This document shows, one piece after another, positions 57,996 through 64,000 of a DNA stretch of 64,000 bases. Under the pieces are notes generated by a model. That model searched no databases, had not been told where the DNA came from, and saw only the letters and a program-made list of their open reading frames with translations. Source of the stretch: Acidicapsa acidisoli. Its GTDB lineage: Bacteria > Acidobacteriota > Terriglobia > Terriglobales > Acidobacteriaceae. The position numbers were made by a program, and so were the translations under genes. How positions within the stretch are numbered: position 1 is the first letter of the stretch; every line of letters starts with the position of its first letter. The stretch spans positions 248,001 to 312,000 of the forward strand of contig NZ_JAGSYI010000004.1 of assembly GCF_025685625.1 (NCBI RefSeq). The letters run 5' to 3'.

Positions 57996-58406
57996 ATGGA
58001 ATACAAGACTGATTCAGAAACTGTGACTGAGCAGGCTTTACCCGTGCAGGTGCTGGCGACCGAACAGGCCGTGGAACTGATCCGGAAGCTGCGCGCTCGG
58101 TACGGAGACCTGATGTTTCATCAGTCCGGCGGCTGCTGCGACGGCAGTTCGCCGATGTGCTATCCGCGCAACGAATTCCTGACCGGAGATTCGGATGTTC
58201 AGCTCGGCTCGGTTGACGATGTTCCCTTCTTTATGAGCAAAAGCCAGTTCGAATATTGGAAGCACACGCAGCTTATCCTCGATGTGGTGCCGGGGCGCGG
58301 TGGGATGTTTTCGCTCGAAAACTCGGAAGGCGTCCGCTTTCTGATCCGCTCACGCGTATTTACCGACGACGAAATTCACGCTTTGCGGGCGGCGGGACGC
58401 ATTTAG
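57996..58406 (+). CDS. DUF779 family protein
   Basis: 136 residues. Matches the small DUF779 family through MFHQSGGCCDGSSPMCY, DDVPFFMSKSQFEYW and GRGGMFSLENSEGVRFLIRS; the conserved Cys-Cys and later Cys suggest metal or redox chemistry. Relatives usually lie next to an aldehyde dehydrogenase gene (AcoD/ExaC type) and are of unknown function. No such dehydrogenase is here; the next gene is the second GH78 rhamnosidase. A link to lactaldehyde from rhamnose would fit but is a guess. Confidence 0.88.
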   Translation: MEYKTDSETVTEQALPVQVLATEQAVELIRKLRARYGDLMFHQSGGCCDGSSPMCYPRNEFLTGDSDVQLGSVDDVPFFMSKSQFEYWKHTQLILDVVPGRGGMFSLENSEGVRFLIRSRVFTDDEIHALRAAGRI

Positions 58407-58445
58407 CGCCTACTGCTGATTTGAGCGTCGAAAGCCGATTAAAGT

Positions 58446-58475
58446 AAATTCAATAGACATATATTTTCGAGTACA
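58446..58475 (+). promoter_or_regulatory. Candidate rhamnose-regulon operator before the second GH78 gene (site D)
   Basis: ATTCAATAG-N3-ATATAT-N3-CGA matches the minus strand of the receptor site (8030-8056) at every one of these fixed positions, over 45 kb away. It also shares CAATAGACA with the rhaI site. It lies about 65-90 bp before the GH78 start. Confidence 0.5.
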
Positions 58476-58538
58476 CTAATTCGGGCCAACTGCAAAGCTA
58501 CGCAACTGGCCTGAAATCTCATCCATAGGAGATTCATT

Positions 58539-60986
58539 TTGCGCGAGCGCCGCTTGCATCGCTGTACCTCTTCCCTGCTTCTGAGCGTCGGTTTCGTATT
58601 TCTGTCACTGGCCGCGATTTTCGTTTCCGCAACTCCTGCGCAATCGCAAATGACTCCGTCTCCCGTGCGCGACCACTGGAAGGCGCAATGGATCAGCCAT
58701 CCGACGGCGCCGCTGCGGGAGCCAATCACGCTGCACTTCAAGAAGTCTCTGGATCTGACGGCGGTTCCCGCCCATTTCGTGATTCACGTGAGCGCGGACA
58801 ACCGATTTGTGCTGTATCTGAACGGGGAGCGTGTCGGGGATGGTCCGGCGCGCGGTGACCTGGCGCATTGGCGGTATGAGACCTTCGACCTGGCGCCGCT
58901 GCTCAAGACCGGCACGAACACGCTGGCGGCTACAGTTTGGAACTATGGCATCTATGCGCCGGTAGCGCAGATCAGCGAGCGAACAGCCTTTCTGGTGGAG
59001 GGCGATACAGAGGCTGAGACCGCAGTGAATACGAACGGCAGTTGGCTTGTCGAGAGAGAGCCGGGGCAGGTTCCTCTGCCACGAAAAGCTGGCGGTGGCT
59101 GGGATTACTACGCTTCCGGTTGGGGAGATAGCTTGAAAGGCTCTGCGTACGACTGGAGCTGGAATGCTGCCGGAGCGATCGGTTCGCACTGGGTTCATGC
59201 TGTTGGAGCATTGCGCGAGAACGTCTTCTCCAATGCCGGCATTGCCGCTTCGCATGGCGTGACGGCCGACGTTCCGTGGGCGCTGGTGCAGGACACGCTG
59301 CCGCACATGGCTTATCAGGAGGAAGACGCCGGGCATGTGGTGCGCACTACGCTTGAGAATGCCAATAGTTTCCCGAAGCAGCCGATTACTGTCGCGGCGC
59401 ATTCGCATGTGCATATTCTGCTGGACCGTTCGGAAGAGACGACGGCGTATCCGAAGCTGGCTTTCTCGGGTGGCAACCATTCGCATATCGTCCTGACTTA
59501 TGCCGAGGCTTTGTACGACGAAAAGCATCACAAAGGCAATCGCAATGAGGTCGGCAATCGTCAGGCTCTTGGAATCACAGACGAGATTTATCCCGACGGC
59601 GGCGAGCACCGTGCCTTTGAACCGCTGTGGTGGCGAACATGGCGTTATCTGGATATCGAAGTCGAGACGCAGGATGATCCGTTGACTCTGGATGGAATGC
59701 AGGCTCACTTTACGGGTTATCCGTTTAAGGTTGCGGCTCAGTTTAGCTCCAGCGATCCGGAGTTGCAGAAGATATGGGAGATTGGCTGGCACACGGCGCA
59801 GCTCGATGCTCATGAGACTTACATGGATTGCCCTTACTACGAGCAGTTGCAATATGCCGGAGATACACGGATTCAGGCAATGATTACTTACGCCATGACG
59901 GGAGACGACCGTCTGCCGCGACAGGCTCTTCGCGCGCTGAATGACTCGCGGATTCCGGAGGGAATTACGGCGAGCCGCTATCCGTCGCAACTGCCGCAGT
60001 ACATTCCTACCTTTTCGCTGTTATGGATTGGAATGCTGCACGATAACTACATGTACCGGCCGGACAAGGAGTTCGTGAAGAGTATCCTGCCCGGCACGCG
60101 CACGGTGCTGGAGTGGTTTGCGAGTTATCAACATGCGGATGGCGTGCTCGGCAAACTTCCCTGGTGGAGCTTTATGGACTGGGTCGAGACGCAGACCAAG
60201 CGAGACTTCCCTTCTTACGATGCCAATAACGAGAGCTGTCTGACAACGATGCAATATATCGGCGCATTGGAAGACGCCATTGATCTTGAAAAGAATCTCG
60301 GCTCGCCGGAGTATGTCTCGCTCTACACGCCACGTCTGGAGCGGGCTAAGAAGGGTGTGACGGCACAGTGCTGGGACGCATCCAAGGGGCTCTTTGCCGA
60401 TAATGCCGCCAAGGATATGTTCAGCGAGCACACCAACATGATGGCCGTGCTCTACGATGTCGCTCCAAAGAAAGACCAGCCCGCTTTGATGCGCAAGGTG
60501 GAGGCAAAACAGCTCGGGCTCGCCGAGACTACTCCGCTGATCGGTGCCAGCTTCTACTTTCGCTATTACCTGGGCAGAGCGCTCGACCACGCAGGCATGG
60601 CCGACGATTACCTGAAGACTCTGGGCGACTGGCGCGGCTTTCTCAAGATGGGTTTTACGACCTGGCCGGAAACTCCGGGAGATACGCGGTCGGATGCTCA
60701 TGCGTGGACTTCGCATCCGACCTATGACTTACTGACTCTGGTGGCTGGGATTGGGCCGGGAAGTCCGGGATTCCAGACGGTGCGGATTGCGCCGCATCTA
60801 GGCGATTTGACCCAGCTTGAGGCGAGTTATCCGCATGACAAAGGAATTATTCATGTGAAGTATTCGGTTAGCGGTGGCGTCACCCATGCGGAGATCGAGC
60901 TTCCCGAGGGATTGACGGGGGAGTTTGTCTGGAAAGGCAAGACCATACCGTTGAGAGGTGGAAAGGCGAACCTCGATTTGAAGTGA
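58539..60986 (+). CDS. GH78-family alpha-L-rhamnosidase, secreted
   Basis: 815 residues. It starts at TTG 58539 with AGGAG seven bases upstream. A signal peptide (SLLLSVGFVFLSLAAIFVSA, cleavage near AQSQ) leads to beta-sandwich domains with a sugar-binding look (FVLYLNGERVGDGPARGD). The (alpha/alpha)6 catalytic domain begins near residue 410; the motif DCPYYEQLQYAGDTR starts at Asp430, a variant of the GH78 DCPQRDER signature. Trp-rich WWSFMDWVE follows. The C-terminal part is the usual beta domain (IHVKYSVSGGVTHAEIEL). The variant motif suggests a different GH78 subgroup from the enzyme at 1-2684. A rhamnose-type operator before it ties it to the main locus. Confidence 0.9.
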   Translation: MRERRLHRCTSSLLLSVGFVFLSLAAIFVSATPAQSQMTPSPVRDHWKAQWISHPTAPLREPITLHFKKSLDLTAVPAHFVIHVSADNRFVLYLNGERVGDGPARGDLAHWRYETFDLAPLLKTGTNTLAATVWNYGIYAPVAQISERTAFLVEGDTEAETAVNTNGSWLVEREPGQVPLPRKAGGGWDYYASGWGDSLKGSAYDWSWNAAGAIGSHWVHAVGALRENVFSNAGIAASHGVTADVPWALVQDTLPHMAYQEEDAGHVVRTTLENANSFPKQPITVAAHSHVHILLDRSEETTAYPKLAFSGGNHSHIVLTYAEALYDEKHHKGNRNEVGNRQALGITDEIYPDGGEHRAFEPLWWRTWRYLDIEVETQDDPLTLDGMQAHFTGYPFKVAAQFSSSDPELQKIWEIGWHTAQLDAHETYMDCPYYEQLQYAGDTRIQAMITYAMTGDDRLPRQALRALNDSRIPEGITASRYPSQLPQYIPTFSLLWIGMLHDNYMYRPDKEFVKSILPGTRTVLEWFASYQHADGVLGKLPWWSFMDWVETQTKRDFPSYDANNESCLTTMQYIGALEDAIDLEKNLGSPEYVSLYTPRLERAKKGVTAQCWDASKGLFADNAAKDMFSEHTNMMAVLYDVAPKKDQPALMRKVEAKQLGLAETTPLIGASFYFRYYLGRALDHAGMADDYLKTLGDWRGFLKMGFTTWPETPGDTRSDAHAWTSHPTYDLLTLVAGIGPGSPGFQTVRIAPHLGDLTQLEASYPHDKGIIHVKYSVSGGVTHAEIELPEGLTGEFVWKGKTIPLRGGKANLDLK

Positions 60987-61304
60987 AACTGGCGAGGTTA
61001 GGGGCGAATAGAGGGTGAATCGTGACGAGTTTTTTGGGGTGGGGGGTAGGGGGTACTTGTTTTTGGCGTGTATCCCTCACATTCCATAATGGTTAGGCTT
61101 GTTTAAAGGGGCGCAAAATGGCCGTTTTTGGCGGGTTTTTCGCACTTATTTGTCCCTTTTGTCACTCAGATTTCTCACCTTGGCGACGTGACTGCTCCGG
61201 GTCGCCGTCCTTGCCTATTGTGCGCTCATGGAGGCAAATTCTACGCAACGCTGGCTGACTCGACGCTTGCCGGAATTGAAAGACCGTAACGCGAGTTTTT
61301 GGGG

Positions 61305-61345
61305 ATCCCACCCTTGCCGCAAAGAACGCGTCAAGGATGGGGCAC
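61305..61345 (+). repeat. REP-type repeat, copy 1
   Basis: One of three near-identical copies of about 41 bp beginning CCCACCCTTGCCGCAAAG and ending GTCAAGGATGGGGCACCC. This copy has GAACGCG where the others have GTACGCG. Confidence 0.85.
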
Positions 61346-61370
61346 CCGGCACCCGGCGCACGAATCTGGT

Positions 61371-61396
61371 CCCACATCTCAAATGCGAGATGTGGG
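61371..61396. repeat. REP-type palindrome
   Basis: CCCACATCTC and GAGATGTGGG are perfect 10-bp arms around AAATGC, flanked by GGCACCCGGC. It resembles the dispersed palindromes common in acidobacterial genomes. Confidence 0.8.
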
Positions 61397-61637
61397 GCAC
61401 CCGGCGAGGGACCCGGGGCACACCCTCAGCGTGGACTGGAGATTTCACCGGGACCGGGGCCACCCGCCAAATCAGTATTCAACCTCATTAGACTTATCCC
61501 CAGACCGACCACTGGACATTTGGTACGGCGGCGCTATGCTTCGAGTACCCAGCAATGGATGACCGATTCGGCACGCAGAAGATTTAGACGGTGCCGGGTG
61601 CACCGCCCTTCGGTTTTCCCGTCCCAACCACAACTCT

Positions 61638-61681
61638 GGGTGCCCCATCCTTGACGCGTACTTTGCGGCAAGAGTGGGATT
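61638..61681 (-). repeat. REP-type repeat, copy 2 (inverted)
   Basis: Same element as copies 1 and 3 in reverse orientation, ending only nine bases before the transposase gene's stop codon. Confidence 0.85.
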
Positions 61682-61689
61682 CACTGATC

Positions 61690-62205
61690 TCAACTTGGCG
61701 TCGTTGCCTTCTGCTCGCGTTTCCAGGTTGTCAATCCTGACTCGATCTCAACGGTTCCTTCCTGTCCGGTCGCGTAATGACGGTAGCTGGACCATGGCCA
61801 GTCTTCTGGTTTCTCGACCAGACCGCGTCGGACCGGATTGCGGTGCATGTACTTCAGTTTCTCCACTGTCTTGGCTGCCGTGTATACGTTGAAGTCATAG
61901 TAACGCGGTTGCCATAGGTGTTGCTGGGATAGGTGTTTCAGCTTTTTCGAGGTTTGTTGTTTCAGAGCCTGCAGAGCTACGGACAGAGTGGAGATGGGTG
62001 GTTCGTTGGTCAGTAGATGAACGTGCTCGGGCATCAGAACGTATCCCGCAACGACGAAACCGTAACGCTTGCGTACACGTTCCAGTTCCTGTTCGAAGGT
62101 GCTGTACGCGTGGGCGGAGTTGAGGAATGGGAGTCTTCTGTGACAACTGAAGGTTATGAAGTGGAATTGGCCTGAGTTCTGGTAACGGACTAAGCCATTG
62201 GGCAT
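61690..62205 (-). CDS. REP-associated tyrosine transposase (RAYT, Y1/IS200-like)
   Basis: 171 residues, a single-strand DNA endonuclease of the HUH class that is thought to move REP palindromes. The HUH motif is VLMPEHVHLL (His61, His63); the expected catalytic tyrosine lies in the region LWQPRYYDFNVY; MHRNPVRRGLV and PEDWPWSSYRHY are family signatures. Both ends of the gene are flanked by copies of the same repeat in opposite orientation (61638-61681 and 62281-62321), exactly the layout expected for a RAYT with its cognate REP elements. The gene is intact. No ribosome site is obvious. Confidence 0.92.
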   Translation of the reverse strand: MPNGLVRYQNSGQFHFITFSCHRRLPFLNSAHAYSTFEQELERVRKRYGFVVAGYVLMPEHVHLLTNEPPISTLSVALQALKQQTSKKLKHLSQQHLWQPRYYDFNVYTAAKTVEKLKYMHRNPVRRGLVEKPEDWPWSSYRHYATGQEGTVEIESGLTTWKREQKATTPS

Positions 62206-62280
62206 TTTTCAGATTGTAACTTGGGTTTTGGTGATTGGGGTAGAAAGGGCAAAGACAGAACAATCTGGCTTTTGTGGTTT

Positions 62281-62321
62281 CCCACCCTTGCCGCAAAGTA
62301 CGCGTCAAGGATGGGGCACCC
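62281..62321 (+). repeat. REP-type repeat, copy 3
   Basis: Same element as copy 1, lying 76 bp upstream of the transposase start. It matches copy 2 at all but one position. Confidence 0.85.
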
Positions 62322-62365
62322 TCGATTGTTTTTGGGGAAAAGACTTACGAGCCACCCACCCGCAC

Positions 62366-63325
62366 CTAAACGTCGTTACCGAGATGGAAGATTGGTTCTG
62401 CGCCGTGTGCTCCTGAGAGCAGGGCCTGTTCTTCGTGTGATTGAAGCGGCTTGTAGTTCTGGGCGACGTCCATCGCTAGGCGGAAGTAGCGCTCGTCTCC
62501 TGGCGGGATGGCTGCGGTGATGGGATGGCTGAGCGTCCAGCGCAGGCCGAGGCTTGCTTCATCCGGGAAGGCTGCGGGCTGATACCAGCACTTGGGCTGA
62601 GGATGATCTTTTTGCCCGGCGGGCCACACAGTCTTGGCCATGCCCTTAAGCGCGAGGATGCCCATGTTCTTTTCCTGCGCGCGTTTGAGGATCTGCGGAC
62701 CGAAGTTCGCCTGCGTGAAGAGAACGAAGTTCACCGGGAAGAGGATGGTGTCGAAGTTGTAGCGATCCATCGCGGCCAGCGCGGTTTCGGCGGAGTGAAC
62801 CGAGAAGCCGATGTAGCGGATCTTGCCTTCCTTCTTTGCGGCTTCCATCGTTTCCATTGCGCCGCCGGGACCGAGGACTTTATCGAGGTCGGTCATCTTG
62901 GTCAGCGCGTGGAACTGATACAGATCGACGTGATCGGTCTTGAGCAGACGCAGTGATTCTTCCAGTTGCTTACGCGAATCGTCTTTCATGCGGCCTTCGG
63001 TCTTGCATGCTAGGAAGCTCTTGTTGCGATAGGGCGCGAGCGCGGGTCCGAGACGCTCTTGCGCGTTGCCGTAGCTGGGGGCTACGTCGAAGTAATTGAT
63101 GCCACGGTCGACGGCCTCGGCAACGATGTTCGCGGAGCCTCCTGGCGTGTCGTCCATGACGACGATTCCGCCGAAGCCGATAATGGAGAGTTGTTCGCCA
63201 GTCTTGCCCAGGGTGCGGCGTGCGATGGGGCTTGTGGGGGTGGATTTGGATGCGTGTAGTGTACTGGAAGAAGCTACGGCGGCTGCGGTGATGGCAGCGT
63301 CCTTGATGAAGTCGCGGCGTTGCAT
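62366..63325 (-). CDS. Aldo/keto reductase, Tat-exported
   Basis: 319-residue NADPH-dependent oxidoreductase of the aldo/keto reductase family. A twin-arginine-like signal opens the protein (MQRRDFIKDAAITAAAVASS). The catalytic tetrad is visible: Asp80 and Tyr85 in NYFDVAPSYGN, Lys108 in LACKTEGR and the His in LYQFHAL. The C-terminal cofactor segment is present but short. Exported members of this family in acidobacteria and planctomycetes are often near sugar-oxidation genes; the substrate is unknown. It is on the same strand as the downstream katG, separated by 143 bp. Confidence 0.9.
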   Translation of the reverse strand: MQRRDFIKDAAITAAAVASSSTLHASKSTPTSPIARRTLGKTGEQLSIIGFGGIVVMDDTPGGSANIVAEAVDRGINYFDVAPSYGNAQERLGPALAPYRNKSFLACKTEGRMKDDSRKQLEESLRLLKTDHVDLYQFHALTKMTDLDKVLGPGGAMETMEAAKKEGKIRYIGFSVHSAETALAAMDRYNFDTILFPVNFVLFTQANFGPQILKRAQEKNMGILALKGMAKTVWPAGQKDHPQPKCWYQPAAFPDEASLGLRWTLSHPITAAIPPGDERYFRLAMDVAQNYKPLQSHEEQALLSGAHGAEPIFHLGNDV

Positions 63326-63420
63326 GGTCTGACTCCTTTAATTGGGACTAGACGACCAGCTTACACGGCTATTTTTGCATAAGTCTCGCAATGCAGATTC
63401 GATAGAACGGTTAAAAGACC

Positions 63421-63446
63421 AAGCCCCCGGCGGATGCCGAGGGCTT
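63421..63446 (-). terminator. Terminator-like hairpin after katG
   Basis: AAGCCC and GGGCTT outer arms with CGGC/GCCG inner arms and the loop GGAT, followed on the minus strand by GGTCTTTT. Confidence 0.6.
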
Positions 63447-63468
63447 GTGCCTGTTGCTCGGGTTGCGA

Positions 63469-64000
63469 TCAGATATCGAATCGATCCAGATTCATCACCT
63501 TGGTCCAGGCAGCTACGAAGTCATGCACGAACGTCTCTTGTGAGTCGCTGGCCGCATAGACTTCGGCAAGTGCCCGGAGTTGGGAGTTGGAACCAAAGAC
63601 CAGATCTACGACGGTGCCTGACCACTTCGGCTCGCCGGTGGCCCGATCGCTTCCATCCAACACGCCTGCAGTTCCGGCGGATCGCTGCCACTTCGTGTTC
63701 ATGTCGAGCAGATTGACGAAGTAGTCGCTGGTGAGTGTTCCAGGCTGCTTGGTGAAGACGCCATAGGCAGACTGCGGTGCGGTGACACTCAATGCGCGCA
63801 AGCCACCGATCAGCACCGTCATCTCGGGAGCCGTGAGGGTGAGCAGGTTTGCCTTATCCACGAGCAGATCGGCAGCATAGTTCTCATGGCCAGAGCGAAT
63901 GTAATTGCGGAAGCCGTCTGCGATTGGCTCCAGCGGCGCGAAGGAATGCGTATCGGTCTGCGCCTGCGAAGCATCGGTGCGCCCGGGCGTGAAAGGAACC
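63469..64000 (-). CDS. katG: Catalase-peroxidase KatG, C-terminal part (cut by window edge)
   Basis: The C-terminal 177 residues of a heme catalase-peroxidase; the stop is at 63469 and the frame runs off the right edge. The visible part is the second, heme-free peroxidase-like domain that supports the active site: [67 protein letters not shown] and [20 protein letters not shown], ending [12 protein letters not shown]. The enzyme removes hydrogen peroxide in the cytoplasm. The heme-binding domain and the Met-Tyr-Trp adduct lie outside the window. Confidence 0.95.
   Translation of the reverse strand, partial: VPFTPGRTDASQAQTDTHSFAPLEPIADGFRNYIRSGHENYAADLLVDKANLLTLTAPEMTVLIGGLRALSVTAPQSAYGVFTKQPGTLTSDYFVNLLDMNTKWQRSAGTAGVLDGSDRATGEPKWSGTVVDLVFGSNSQLRALAEVYAASDSQETFVHDFVAAWTKVMNLDRFDI

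Larger units (their letters stand above)
60987..61689. other. Repeat-rich non-coding region beside the transposase
   Basis: About 700 bp without a recognisable gene. It holds a G-rich tract (61036-61053, three runs of four or more G), GGCACCCGGC units, one copy of a repeated element in each direction (61305-61350 and 61638-61681) and a strong palindrome at 61371-61396. It looks like a REP-type repeat cluster. Confidence 0.7.

Noticed and set aside
58605-59990. Long minus-strand frame (461 codons) opposite the second GH78 gene
   Set aside because: Arg/Gln/Ile-rich without domains; the plus strand carries a clear rhamnosidase with signal peptide.
61305-62321. CRISPR-like repeat array
   Set aside because: Only three copies, in mixed orientation, at unequal distances and with a transposase between them. 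No cas genes. REP elements explain it.

Overview
The window looks like a chromosomal segment of a soil acidobacterium (Acidobacteriaceae/Terriglobia type). This is inferred from a very large Oar-like TonB-dependent receptor with an N-terminal carboxypeptidase-regulatory-like domain, many secreted glycoside hydrolases, moderately high G+C, and a SecG, tRNA and RND-pump content typical of that group. No 16S rRNA is present, so the assignment rests on gene style only.

Positions 1-23799 form a large L-rhamnose scavenging and catabolic locus. On the minus strand, reading right to left, are a TonB-dependent receptor, a TPR protein and a GH78 alpha-L-rhamnosidase cut by the window edge, a probable operon. 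L-rhamnose isomerase RhaI follows on the same strand. Divergent from it is a plus-strand operon of a GH39-like hydrolase, rhamnose mutarotase RhaM and a fucose/arabinose-isomerase-like protein. After an unrelated small gene come the symporter RhaT (minus), an unusual regulator with an IclR-type helix-turn-helix on a LacI-type sugar-binding domain, the bifunctional aldolase/dehydrogenase RhaEW, the kinase RhaB and a GH106 rhamnosidase. A second GH78 enzyme lies far away at 58539-60986. AT-rich elements sharing blocks of sequence lie in front of the receptor, rhaI/GH39, rhaEW, GH106 and the distant GH78 genes, suggesting one regulon. Together these genes would cleave terminal rhamnose from plant polysaccharide outside or in the periplasm, import it, and convert it to dihydroxyacetone phosphate and lactaldehyde or lactate.

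Positions 23800-32700 hold housekeeping and stress genes: a HAD phosphatase, threonine ammonia-lyase behind what looks like a complete leader-peptide attenuator, a PaiB-like protein, an orphan FliA-like sigma factor, a GNAT acetyltransferase, a RES-toxin remnant, tRNA-Leu(GAG), secG, a metallo-beta-lactamase-fold hydrolase, a tiny membrane protein beside a large inverted repeat, and an exported M28 peptidase.

Positions 33164-38244 form an ECF sigma / anti-sigma / unknown protein / TPR-CHAT protease cluster, the best candidate here for an undescribed signalling or defence-like module. Positions 38525-47753 are a four-gene MdtABC-TolC-type RND efflux operon. An IclR regulator and a MetX-like hydrolase follow, then BlaI - BlaR1-like M56 peptidase - HtrA protease.

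Positions 54078-64000 contain a GH51 arabinofuranosidase, a sugar-kinase/nucleotidyltransferase pair, DUF779, the second GH78, a REP-associated transposase with its palindromic repeats, an aldo/keto reductase and the C-terminal part of catalase-peroxidase KatG. All calls come from reading the sequence; no database search was run.
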